A DNA stretch of 64,000 bases, taken from contig OZ024789.1 in the NCBI GenBank assembly GCA_964017065.1, positions 3,599,971 through 3,663,970 of the forward strand, in the 5' to 3' direction. Numbering within the stretch: the stretch's first letter is position 1; every line of letters begins with the position of its first letter. Shown one piece after another: positions 49,686-59,915 of this stretch. The translations under genes were made by a program, and so were the position numbers. The DNA comes from Haliclona indistincta (lineage: Eukaryota > Porifera > Demospongiae > Haplosclerida > Chalinidae). Below the pieces are notes generated by a model. That model made no database searches and was not told where the DNA came from. It worked only from the letters and a program-made list of their open reading frames with translations.

Positions 49686-50398
49686 TTGTGTTCTTGAATG
49701 TATTCTCAATCTGTACTTCACTCAGTACATTTTTAACTACAGTTGCTGTCCTAAACAAGTGCCAGAATTCCGCCGATCACATTTTCAAAAACAAAACTAG
49801 CAATTCTTCTTCACCAACACTGTCTCTCATTCCTTCTTCACTCAAAGTGATCATCAAACCATCATACAGTGATACAGCAACACAATACTCTCCTCCACCA
49901 ACCACTGCTACTGAGAACTATTCTACCAATCTTGTTTCTCCTGTACCATCTTTACCAGCTCTTCCTACCACAAATACAACACTTCACTCAATGCAAGATT
50001 TCAACACCAAAGCAACTCAAACAGACAACCACAATAACACACTCACTTCAGTATCAACACAAACAGACAATCATTCTAGATCTGGTGAACTAGAGGTCAA
50101 CACCGGCTTTTCAAACAATCCTGAACCACTTGAATCAAGATCAGAAACTACAGAAACAAAACCACAAGAGTTCGAAAGTGAAGATCCAGTCCTAGCAATA
50201 GCGCATCGAGTACTAGACACCATTGAATTTCAAAGAGAAAGGATTAAGAGAGCTGTTCATGGAACATCACAGCAGCTAACACTGGGTCTGCTACAGAGGG
50301 AGCTAGCTAGTCTGAAGAACAAGGTATTCATGGAGGAGAACACACTGATATGGTGCTCAATGGTGAACAAGCTGAGAGAGCTAGAGAGAAGTGAATGA
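49686..50398 (+). CDS. ORFX family copy 5, the only uninterrupted copy
   Basis: 236 codons are open from 49688 to the stop at 50398. Order: hydrophobic start (VFLNVFSICTSLSTFLTTVAV), Asn-x-Ser/Thr-rich and Pro-rich region, KATQTDNH and VSTQTDNH about residues 117-138, acidic linker (EFESEDPVLAIAHR), then a charged helical end about 175-235 (LDTIEFQRERIKRAVHG, LLQRELASLKNKVF). No ATG starts this frame here: the first codon is GTG, preceded by GATACAG, which could be a splice acceptor at 49685. An upstream exon is likely, or the copy is not translated. TQT followed by a helix resembles dynein light chain LC8 binding sites; that is an inference. I do not recognise the family. Confidence 0.6.
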
Positions 50399-50629
50399 AC
50401 ACTTAACACTGACCAATGCACTATTGATTCTACTATGATTATCATGAATTGTTAAAGTCATTTACACTCATCGTTTTGACAAGTATACGAACAGTTGAAT
50501 GAGAAACGACAACTTTGTTTTATTCTCTACTGTAAAAACCACAATATCTTAAGCAGTTTTCCTTCAGAAAGTCTACATAATTTGCTAACAATCCACACCA
50601 TAAAGTCTATAACAAAATATTGATTATTA
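50399..50629. other. 3' flank of ORFX copy 5
   Basis: Resembles the spacer after ORFX copies 1 and 6 up to TTTGCTAAC; the POT gene that would follow has been moved away by the inserted repeat cluster 50630-53552. Confidence 0.5.
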
Positions 50630-51590
50630 GGGAGGCACGGTAGTGCCTCCCTATGTAGGGTTGAACGAGAAAAAAAGATGGCGGCTACATACAATGTATT
50701 AGCGTTCAAACGCTGATATTTCGCCTGGTGATGAATTTTATACGTCAAAAGACACTTAGATCTGCTCTCTGGCTTTGCCCCATCTTACAGTAGCAAGGAG
50801 ATTGCTCGAAATTGTTGCTAAAGTGACGAACCTGGAAACGGTGAAAATCGAGTTTCGTCATCTAGTTTTCTTCTTCTTTCTTCCACTCGCCTAGCGCCTT
50901 TACGCGAGCAGTGCCGAGACCAAAACACCCACGAACAGTCGTGAAATTCTCCTGGCATGTGCCTTTTGAACTTAGTTTTTAGCGAAACGGCGATATAAAT
51001 TCCGCGATTTCTCGATCGTGATCCATTGTCAGCTAAGTGTTAGACGCCATTAATGTGATTGCGCAATACAAGCAGTGGTTAGCGCACGTGACCAAGCACT
51101 AGCTTGAGTATCTCCGCGCCGTATGGTTCACAGAGAACACATATCTGCAGTAGCGTAACTACCGTGAGGCAGAGGAGGCGCTTGCCTCCTCAAGCGCCTC
51201 CTCGCTTTTGCCCAACCAAAATTTTTATTAACGTATATATCTTGCCTAGTACAGCTGTCTTGCCTGACACAGATGTCTGTATCTTGCTCTCCACTCCATC
51301 CAGGATACGTACCGCGAACGCGCCATGCTATGGCGCTGCTACGATGCAGTAAAATGACGTATTTTCGATGAATATTAATTAGTTATTTGCAAAAATCGCG
51401 CGCGCTTACGCGCGCGCCTCCTAGGTTACAAATTTCTAGTTACGTCCCTACATCTGTATGGAGTCTTCGAAGAACGGCAAGCTATAGGATCACCATTCTG
51501 TGCTTGCCAGATATAAATTATAACCGCCGTACAGTACAGGTCAATAAACTAGTGTGGGCCGGGCTCGTATGCACTGCATGCATAGAGTAA
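50630..51590. mobile_element. Hairpin-started repeat element, copy 1
   Basis: Begins with GGGAGGCACGGTAGTGCCTCCC, a small hairpin, followed by AAGATGGCGGCTAC. The body matches the element that starts at 59573 (GCTCGAAAT, AAAATCGAGTTTCGT, AACAGTCGTGAAATTCTCC) and ends near GGGCTCGTATGCA. Two other elements are nested in or at its end (51140-51470 and 51578-53034). No protein is encoded. Confidence 0.6.
51140..51470. mobile_element. Nested short element with TAGTTACG-type ends
   Basis: Left CAGTAGCGTAACTACCG and right CTAGTTACGTCCCTAC are imperfect inverted ends. Inside are GGAGGCGC and GCGCGCGCCTCC blocks that can pair. It is absent from the sister element at 59573. MITE or SINE; not resolved. 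Confidence 0.45.
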
Positions 51591-53034
51591 TTGATCAAAC
51601 TTCGTCCGGTACCCATAATCGGCAATCCGTATACCGAGAGAAAAAGGACTTTCCAGTTAGTGACTGTATGTTTCAAGAGCTGTTCATGTCCCTATAAAGT
51701 AGTGATAATTATAAGCGCTGATCTTTCCCAGAGACAGAACTGTGATGCAAAGGAAGACGCTGACGAATAGTATCAATCTTCGTCATACAGGGACTTAACT
51801 CCGTCTTTGTGATTTATTGCTAAGCCGCAGCTGGCGCTGCTAACAAAAACACTTGCATGCAACTCCCACTAGTTAGCTCTACAAGGAAGCACAACGGCGC
51901 CAAACTGCAAAGCTTCCTCTTTCCTGTAAGGCATGACGAATTTACGAACGGAAATTGCTGACTATGCAATTAATAAAAATTAAGTTTTATGTCAAAAATA
52001 TTAGTGAGAGGATTATAATTTTTAGTATTTGAAAGTGTCGAACAATAGTTCAGATCCTCCTGTTGACAACTGTAACAAATCAATAAACATGATTGTTTGA
52101 GGATAATTTCATTATTATGTACCTCCTCTTATTAACGTAGTGGTGTTACACATACTCAGCGAGGAATGAAGTCGAAGACTTCTTGACAATAATTGTTAAC
52201 CAAAATATCATGTGATATGTGTTTGTCAGATTCAGACAGCTCTGGCGGTGTTACACGTACTCAGTGAGGAGTGAAGTCAAAGATTTCTATTGGTATGTTG
52301 AAATTGTTAACCTTTGACATGTGCTTGTCAGATTCAGACAGCTCTGTTGGTGTTACACGTACTCAGAAATTGAAACCTCCTGTTGGTATGTTGAAATTGT
52401 TAACCAAAATATAACTTGATACATGTACTTGTAAACACATGCAGATTCAGATCTAAACTGTACAAGAGCAAGTTAATAAGAAGAGGTACATAATAATGAA
52501 ATTACAATTATTTTTATTGATTTATTACAGTTGTCAACAGGAAGATCTGAAATAATTATTATTCAGCACTTTCAAATCCTCAATCATTAAAAATTATAAT
52601 CCTCTCTCTAATATTTGACATAAAACATAATAGTTATTAATTGCATAGTCAGCAATTTTCGTTCGTAAATTCGTCATGCCTTACAGGAAAGAGGACGCTT
52701 GTAGTTTGGCGCCGTTGTGCTTCCTTGTAGAGCTAACTAGTGGGAGTTGCATGCAAGTGTTTTTGTTAGCAGCGCCAGCTGCGGCTTAGCAATAAATCAC
52801 AAAGACGGAGTTAAGTCCCTGTATGACGAAGATTGATACTATTCGTCAGCGTCTTCCTTTGTATCACAGTTCCGTCTCTGGGAAAGATCAGCGCTTATAA
52901 TTATCACTACTTTATAGGGACATGAACAGCTCTTGAAACATACAGTCGCTAACTGGAAAGTCCTTTTTCTCTCGGTATACGGATTGCCGATTATTGGTAC
53001 CGGACGAAGTTTGATCAATTACTCTACATGCGTA
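51578..53034. mobile_element. Foldback element with 560-bp arms
   Basis: Arms 51578-52136 and 52472-53034 are inverted copies with few mismatches (outer end GAGTAATTGATCAAAC, inner end TACCTCCTCTTATTAAC). The 335-bp centre holds three imperfect units of about 100 bp, each with GTGTTACACRTACTCAG (52144, 52251, 52351). No transposase is seen. Confidence 0.75.
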
Positions 53035-53194
53035 GGCGAGCTGATAGTATAGCATAACAATTATTTTTTGCTACAAGTTTAAAGTAAAGAAAAGCCATCA
53101 ACAACAAGAAACTAAACCAATGGTGGAACAAAGACGGCTCAGTACGTCCATGATATTTGAACTGCACTTCACTAAAAAAGTAAAAAGGACACAA

Positions 53195-53552
53195 ACAAGA
53201 AAATTAAAAAGATTTCTATCGAAATCAAAAGGATGTAGGGTTGTGAAATCTACCACTGGTTCACAATGTAAACTAACAAGGAACAAGCATGGAATGGTAA
53301 CACAATTGACTTGCTAACAGACCATAGATCCCTACATCAGTGGCTGTACACAAGCTGAATGCAATTCAGGTGTCAGCAGTCAACAAGTAGGTCAACCACA
53401 CCAGCCACTGATGTAGGGATCTATGGTCTGTTAGCAAGTCAATTGTGTTACCATTCCATGCTTGTTCCTTGTTAGTTTACATTGTGAACCAGTGGTAGAT
53501 TTCACAACCCTACATCCTTTTGATTTCGATAGAAATCTTTTTAATTTTTAGC
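53195..53552. mobile_element. Foldback MITE with 150-bp arms
   Basis: Arms 53195-53345 and 53399-53552 pair almost perfectly (outer AAAAAGATTTCTATCGAAAT, inner CCTACATCAGTGGCTG) around a 50-bp loop. A one-arm relative lies at 17690-17890 and a degraded two-arm relative at 62195-62530. Confidence 0.8.
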
Positions 53553-53650
53553 ATGTGCAATGAGTGTGATGAGCAGGTCTACATGTATTAAAAACAATGA
53601 ACGAATAAGGCAAAAGTCCATAGCTATAATAGTAAAGACTACTTGTTGTT

Positions 53651-53791
<141 letters not shown>

Positions 53792-53799
53792 TACTTGTG

Positions 53800-55449
53800 T
53801 TAGTCACAGTCATTGGAGTGAAGCGCATCTGAATCAGAGTCAATGGCATAATAATTATTACCTCCATGTACTCTCTCATACTCCTCATCCTGGTCCATGT
53901 ACCTCGCATAGTGTTCCTCCACTATGGCCTGTATGTTGATCTCTCTGTTCCTCTCACGCAGTGTGTAGCGTTTGGAAAGAATGAGGAAGATCACAAACAG
54001 CACAGAAAGTGTTACTATAGTCAACATATCATAGCAAAGAGTGTAGGTCAAATTCATAATTACAGATAGTAAGAATGATGGCACTAATGCTGAAACAAGA
54101 ATATTCGCTCCAATAACAAATCCTTTCATCTTGTCCCGTGACTGAGCGATTATCCATTCTAGAAGAAGCACTTGGCTCATTGTCTTTCCGACTTCAAAAA
54201 GAATAAATGGAGGTATTTTCCAGTACAATGCAATGTTATCACCAGCTATCGTAGTAGAATTCAGTATTCTTGTACAAGATATGTATCTCTGTACATCATT
54301 CCAGTCAAAAACACTTTTTATGCATATTGCTTCCATTAGCAGTTCTGCTAATAGTCGAAGGAACAAGCCTATTCCTATGCATTTTAACATGCTTATTTTA
54401 TGGTTGCGAATAAGTGGACGAATTATGAATTGATAAAAAGGAATGAATGGTATTGTGAACAGCCAGGAGGTATTTATTCCATAAGTCAACCAGACATTAG
54501 TTATGCTGTTCTTTGGCAGAAGATCTAATGGTGCCAAGCTGAGTCCATTGCCACTTAAGCATATACACGCAACTAGTGGGAGTAGCCTTAGCACAGTCTT
54601 GACATCCTCTACCTCCTCTTCTGTGAAAGGTCCTCCAAATTTCTCCTTGCCAAAATCCATTCGTGAAGGTTGTTCCTCATCAATATAGGTGAAGGCACTG
54701 CGTCTCTCAGGGTATCTGTGCTTCCTAGTGTAGTTGAGTACCTGTATGATGAGCTTGATGGGGTTAGTGACCTTATGAGTCCTGTCTATCCACTTTAGAC
54801 ACAAGCAGTCACTGATGATGATAAGGGCAAGAGGAACAGCTATAATACATACCATGTATATAATGTTACTGATGACTGCATTTTCAGGTAAGTAGCCAAA
54901 CACAAACATTGTGTCTGACAAGCAAACACCCAATTCAAGTGCCCAGAAGTACCAATAGACAACCGTACTAAGCTCATCAGACGTGGCACCAATTAGTTGA
55001 TCAGTTAAGAATGGAAGCATAGCTACTTAAACACATGTGAAACATACAGAAGCTATTGCCAGTGCTATGGACGCTATTATTTTAAAAGCACCTTCTGATT
55101 CATTTATGAAAGCAAAGAATATCAACACATTGGCAATGAATGAAAACAGCGAAGCAAATTTAATTGTTTCATACCTCCCAAGCTTCACATCAGCAAGCCA
55201 GCCTATAAGAGGAGCAAGGAGTTTCGAAACCAACATGGAGACCATTGTAAAGGCCTGAGGCATACTGTAATCAATGACTTTTATCATTGTGCACTTGGAG
55301 AAGTTAAAGAAAGCAGTCCAAGAAGATAGTGTTGCTGCTAGCAGCAACACTATCTTCTTGCTACAGCAGGTGTTGAGAGATCTTCTTGACTTCCACCATA
55401 GCTTCCTGAATTTGTGAGAACCACGAACACAAGGCTGTGAAGAAGCCAT
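53800..55449 (-). pseudogene. POT transporter copy 4 (one stop codon)
   Basis: ATG at 55449. The frame is open through FTCV, meets TAA at about 55025 where the paralogues have TCA (Ser, FTCVSVAMLPF), then is open again to the normal stop at 53800 (tail HSNDCD). A 15-bp insertion in the first membrane segment adds ATLSS and creates a perfect 40-bp palindrome at 55320-55359. The normal POT landmarks are present (GRYETIKFASL, SAFTYIDEEQPSR, YGINTSWLFTIPFIP). Only the stop separates it from a full-length gene. Confidence 0.9.
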
Positions 55450-55649
55450 GTATCGAGAAACAGGAATTATCAATTTACTAAATGCACACAGATGTGACAA
55501 CTGATAATATATTCTGAAAAAATCAAGTAAACTGTGGAGTATTGAGGCGTAAACACTAATGCCCTGTTTGTAAATCCAAAGACAGTGAACCATGCATGAA
55601 TTACTTTAACGCATCTAATAAAGACGTCCTCAACTTCAAGACTAGCTCA

Positions 55650-55985
55650 TAGCATGACCCTTATAATGTGTCAGTCATTCACAGTCTTTGGATTTATAAA
55701 CATGGCATTGTTTTTACTCCTCGATACTCCATAGTTTACTTGATTTGTATATTATCAGTTCTGTCACATGTCTCTGCATTTAGTAAATTGATAATTCCTG
55801 TTTCTCGATACATGGCTTCTTCACAGCTTTGTGCTTGTGGTTCTCACAAACTCAGGAAGCTATGGTGGAAATCAAGAAGATCTCCCAATTCTAGTTGCAG
55901 CAAGAAGATTGTGTTGCTGCTAGCATGGACTGTTTTTTGTAACTTCTCCAGGTGCACAATGATTAAAGTTATGCTGAATAATTAG
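55650..55985 (+). pseudogene. Inverted duplicate of the POT 5' end (R2)
   Basis: The plus strand carries the POT 5' flank and the start of the coding region (ATG 55812, MASSQLCACGSHKLRKLWW to MIKVMLNN, stop 55985), head-to-head with POT copy 4 at about 200 bp. Same layout as R1 beside copy 2; the two duplicates share their unusual ends, so they derive from one event. Confidence 0.7.
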
Positions 55986-56095
55986 ACCACTGTAGATTGA
56001 TGAATTCATAAGCTGTGGCTATTTCTGTTTACTATCACTGTAAAATAATTATAACGTACCGATCTCATATTAAAAGTTGACATACAATGTAGTTA

Positions 56096-56806
56096 TGTTC
56101 TTGAATGTATTCTCAATCTGTACTTCACTCAGTACATTTTTAACTACAGTTGCTGTCCTAAACAAGTGCCAGAATTACACTGATCACATTTTCGAAAACA
56201 AAACTAGCAATTCTTCTTCACCAACACTGTCTCTCATTCCTTCTTCACTCAAAGTGATCATCAAACCATCATACAGTGATACAGCAACACAGTACTCTCC
56301 TCCACCAACCACTGCTACTGAGAACTATTCTACCAATCTTGTTTCTCCTGTACCATCTTTACCAGCTCTTCCTACCACAAAATACAACACTTCACTCAAT
56401 GCAAGATTTCAACACCAAAGCAACTCAAACAGACAACCACAATAACACACTCACTTCAGTATCAACACAAACAGACAATCATTCTAGATCTGGTGCACTA
56501 GAGGTCAACACCGGCTTTTCAAACAATCCAGAACTACTTGAATCAAGATCAAAAACTACAGCAACAAAACCACAAGAGTTTGAAAGTGAAGATCCAGTCC
56601 TAGCAATAGCGCATCAAGTACTAGACACCATTGAATTTCAAAGAGAAAGGATTGAGAGAGCTGTTCATGGAACATCACAGCAGCTAACACTGGGTCTGCT
56701 ACAGAGGGAGCTAGCTAGTCTGAAGAACAAGGTAGTCATGGAGGAGAACACACTGATATGGTGCTCAATGGTGAACAAGCTGAGAGAGCTAGAGAGAAGC
56801 GAATGA
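56096..56806 (+). pseudogene. ORFX family copy 6 (one extra base)
   Basis: Unlike the other copies it has ATG at the usual first position (56096, MFLNVFSICTSL). One extra A near 56381 (ACAAAATAC for ACAAATAC) shifts the frame after LPTT and gives a stop at 56445; the correct frame continues from there to 56806 with both TQTDN motifs and the whole helical end. Because the lesion is a single A in a short A run, a consensus error is possible. It converges on POT copy 5. Confidence 0.75.
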
Positions 56807-56954
56807 ACACTTAACACTGACAGATGCACTATTAATTATGATTATCATGAATTGTTAAAAGTCATTCACACTCATCATTTTGACAAGTACGAACAGTTGA
56901 ATGAGAAACAAAAACTTTGTTTTATTGTCTACTGTAAAGACCAAAATATCTTAA

Positions 56955-57562
56955 CCCTTTAGGGCCTATAGCGGGTTTATCCGTCATAATTGACTCTACC
57001 TACTGTAGACGTCATAAATAGTGTGAAAAGTGCTCTAGAAAGGTCAAATCAAGTTTAATTGCAGAAGATAACTTTACCTGAAAAAACCCACTGTTTTTCG
57101 CCGCGCCCTCCCCACTAAAATATATAGAACGGGGGGGATTTTTAAAGGGGGGTGTCCCCCCTTTAACCCTGGGTTCGAAGGGGCGGAGCCCCTCGCCGCT
57201 TTCGGCATTTTTAGGGCTTCAGGATGCCCGGAAATGCATACTTTGGCATAGAATATGGTCTAAACTGTGCTGTTTGCTCACATGGACACCACCAGGTTTT
57301 TGTATCAGTCACCAGGGCTAAACGAAGACCAAAATTAGGCAAAAAATGACGATGTCATAGCACTTAAGTGGCTTAAGTTCCGAAGTGGGAGTGGCCAGCT
57401 TGTAGTTTAGTACATGGTCGTAAACTTTGATATGCCAGGAAAAAACAGTGCTAGTTTGGAAAAGCTAGCGTGTACGTACAGCATGTTGTAGAAAATTGCA
57501 AGACAAACTGTCAGTTAAGAGCAAGTCAAGTTTTCGTCAAAATAAGTCGGTCACTAAAGAGC
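56955..57562. mobile_element. MITE-like insertion with TAA duplication
   Basis: Starts CCCTTTAGGGCC and ends CACTAAAGAGC, imperfect inverted ends. It interrupts the sequence ATCTTAAGCAGTT that is continuous at 50545, leaving TAA on both sides (56952-56954 and 57563-57565). Inside is a G-rich hairpin (AAAGGGGGGTGTCCCCCCTTT, 57145-57165 region). No coding sequence. Confidence 0.7.
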
Positions 57563-57770
57563 TAAGCAGTTAATTACCTTCAGAGAAATCTATGTAATTT
57601 GCTAACAAACTACACCATAAAGTCTATAGCAAAAATATTGATTACATCATTGTACACTGAGAGTGATGAGCAGCATGTATACATGTATTGGAAACAATGA
57701 ACGAATAAGGCAAAAGTCAATAGTATACTGTTGTTGCACACACACACACACACACACATGTATACTTGTG

Positions 57771-59402
57771 TTAGTCACTGTCATTGGAGTTAGGCGTGTC
57801 TGGATCGGAGCTACTAAAGTCATAATCATCATTACCATGTACTCTCTCATACTCCTCCTCCTGGTCCATGTACCTCTCATAGTGTTCCTCCACTATGGCC
57901 TGTATGTTGATCTCTCTGTTCCTCTCACGCAGTGTGTAGCGTTTGGAAAGAATGAGGAAGATCACAAACAGCACAGAAAGTGTTGCTATAGTCAGCATAT
58001 CGTAGCAGAAAGTGTAGGTCAAATTCATTATTACAGATAGAAAGAATGTAGGTTCAAATGCTGAAATAAGAATTTTTGTTCCAATAACAAATCCTTTCAT
58101 CTTATCCGGTGACTGAGCGATTATCCATTCTAAAAGAAGCACTCGGCTCATCGTCTTTCCGACTTCAAAAAGAATAAACGGAGGTATTTTCCAGTACAGC
58201 GCAATGTTATCACCAGCTATTTTAGTAGAATTCAGTATTCTTGTACAAGATATGTATCTCTGTACATCATTCCAGTCAAAAACACTTTTTATACATATTG
58301 CTTCCATTAGCAGTTCTGCTAATAGTCGAAGGAACAAGCATATTCCTATGCATTTTAACTTACTTATTTTATGGTTGTCAAAAAGTGGACGAATTATGAA
58401 TTGATAAAAAGGAATGAATGGTATTGTGAACAGCCAGGAGGTATTTATTCCATAAGTCAACCACACATTTGTTATGCTGTTCTTTGGCAAAAGATCTAAT
58501 GGTGCCAAGCTGAGTCCATTGCCACTTAAGCCAACTAGTGGGAGTAGCCTTAGCATAGTCTTGACATCCTCTACCTCCTCTTCTGTGAAAGGCCCTCCAA
58601 ATTTCTCCTTGCCAAAATCCATTCGTGAAGGTTGTTCCTCATCAATATAGGTGAAGGCACTGCGTCTCTCAGGGTATCTGTGCTTCCTAGTGTAGTTGAG
58701 TACCTGTATGATGAGCTTGATGGGGTTAGTGACCTTATGAGTCCTGTCTATCCACTTCAGACACAAGCAGTCACTGATGATGATAAGGGCAAGAGGAACA
58801 GCTATAATACATACCATGTATATAATGTTATTGATAACTGCATTGTCAGGATAATAGCCAAACACAAACATTGTGTCTGACAAGCCACAACTAACTTGAA
58901 GTGCCCAGAAGTACCAATAGACAACCGTACTAAGCTCATCAGACGTGCACGTGGCACCAATTAGTTGATCAGTTAAGAATGGAAGCATAGCTACTGAAAC
59001 ACATGTGAAGCATACAGCAGCTATTGCCAGTGCTATGGACGTTATTGTTTTAAAAGCACCTTCTGATTCAGTTATGAATGCAAAGAATACCAACACATTG
59101 GCAATGAATGAAAACAGTGAAGCAAATTTTATTGTTTCATACCTCCCAAGCTTCACATCAGCAAGCCAGCCTATAAGAGGAGCAAGGAGTTTTGAAACCA
59201 ACATGGAGACCATTGTAAAGGCCGAAGGCGTACTGTATTCACTGACTTTTACCATTGTGCACTTGGAGAAGGTAAAGAAAGCAGTCCATGCTAACAGCAA
59301 TACTATCTTCTTGCTACAGCAGGTGTTGGGAGATCTTCTTGCTTTCCACCATAGCTTCCTGAATTTGTGAGAACCACGAACACAAGGCTGTGAAGAAGCC
59401 AT
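57771..59402 (-). CDS. POT/PTR (SLC15-like) transporter, intact copy 5
   Basis: A single open frame of 543 residues, ATG at 59402, stop at 57771, no intron. Members of this major-facilitator family move small peptides or related solutes with protons across membranes; the substrate here is unknown. Visible: a basic cytosolic start (KFRKLWWKARR), about twelve hydrophobic segments, the family block PLIGWLADVKLGRYETI near residues 77-93, the loop HRYPERRSAFTYIDEEQPSR followed by KEKFGGPFTEEEVEDVKT, and an acidic tail (MDQEEEYERVHGNDDY to NSNDSD). The ExxER proton-coupling motif of typical POTs is not evident in the first membrane segment. Two extra residues follow LIGAT and four are missing after LPLV relative to copies 2 and 4. 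It is the only undamaged copy. Confidence 0.88.
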   Translation of the reverse strand: MASSQPCVRGSHKFRKLWWKARRSPNTCCSKKIVLLLAWTAFFTFSKCTMVKVSEYSTPSAFTMVSMLVSKLLAPLIGWLADVKLGRYETIKFASLFSFIANVLVFFAFITESEGAFKTITSIALAIAAVCFTCVSVAMLPFLTDQLIGATCTSDELSTVVYWYFWALQVSCGLSDTMFVFGYYPDNAVINNIIYMVCIIAVPLALIIISDCLCLKWIDRTHKVTNPIKLIIQVLNYTRKHRYPERRSAFTYIDEEQPSRMDFGKEKFGGPFTEEEVEDVKTMLRLLPLVGLSGNGLSLAPLDLLPKNSITNVWLTYGINTSWLFTIPFIPFYQFIIRPLFDNHKISKLKCIGICLFLRLLAELLMEAICIKSVFDWNDVQRYISCTRILNSTKIAGDNIALYWKIPPFILFEVGKTMSRVLLLEWIIAQSPDKMKGFVIGTKILISAFEPTFFLSVIMNLTYTFCYDMLTIATLSVLFVIFLILSKRYTLRERNREINIQAIVEEHYERYMDQEEEYERVHGNDDYDFSSSDPDTPNSNDSD

Positions 59403-59915
59403 GTATCGAGAAACAGGAATTATCAGTTGACTAAATGCAAAGACATGTGACAGAACTGATAATATATACTGAAACGAATCAAGTAAACTGTGGGGTATTG
59501 AGGTGTAAACAACAATGGTCTGTTTATAGATCCAAAGACAGTAAATATGAGTTTCTTGTGAGGCATCTTCTATTAGGGACGCACTACTATGCGTCCCTAT
59601 TGTATTGATGAACGGAAAACAAGATGACGGCTACAATGACTCACGTTCAAACGCTGATTTTTGCATGTTAGTGAATTTTATACGTCCAACACAAAAGACA
59701 CTTATAGATCTGGTCTCTGGCATTACCCCATCTTTACAGTAGCAATGAGATTGCTCGAAATAGTGACGAATCTGGCAACGCCGGTGAAAATCGAGTTTCG
59801 TTATCTTCGTCTTCTTTTTTCTTTATGCGAGCAGTGCCTAGCTGTACCCAGGAGAATTTCAGTCACGACAGGACTGTTCGTGGGTGTTTGAACTTTGGGT
59901 CTAGCATAAGTGATG

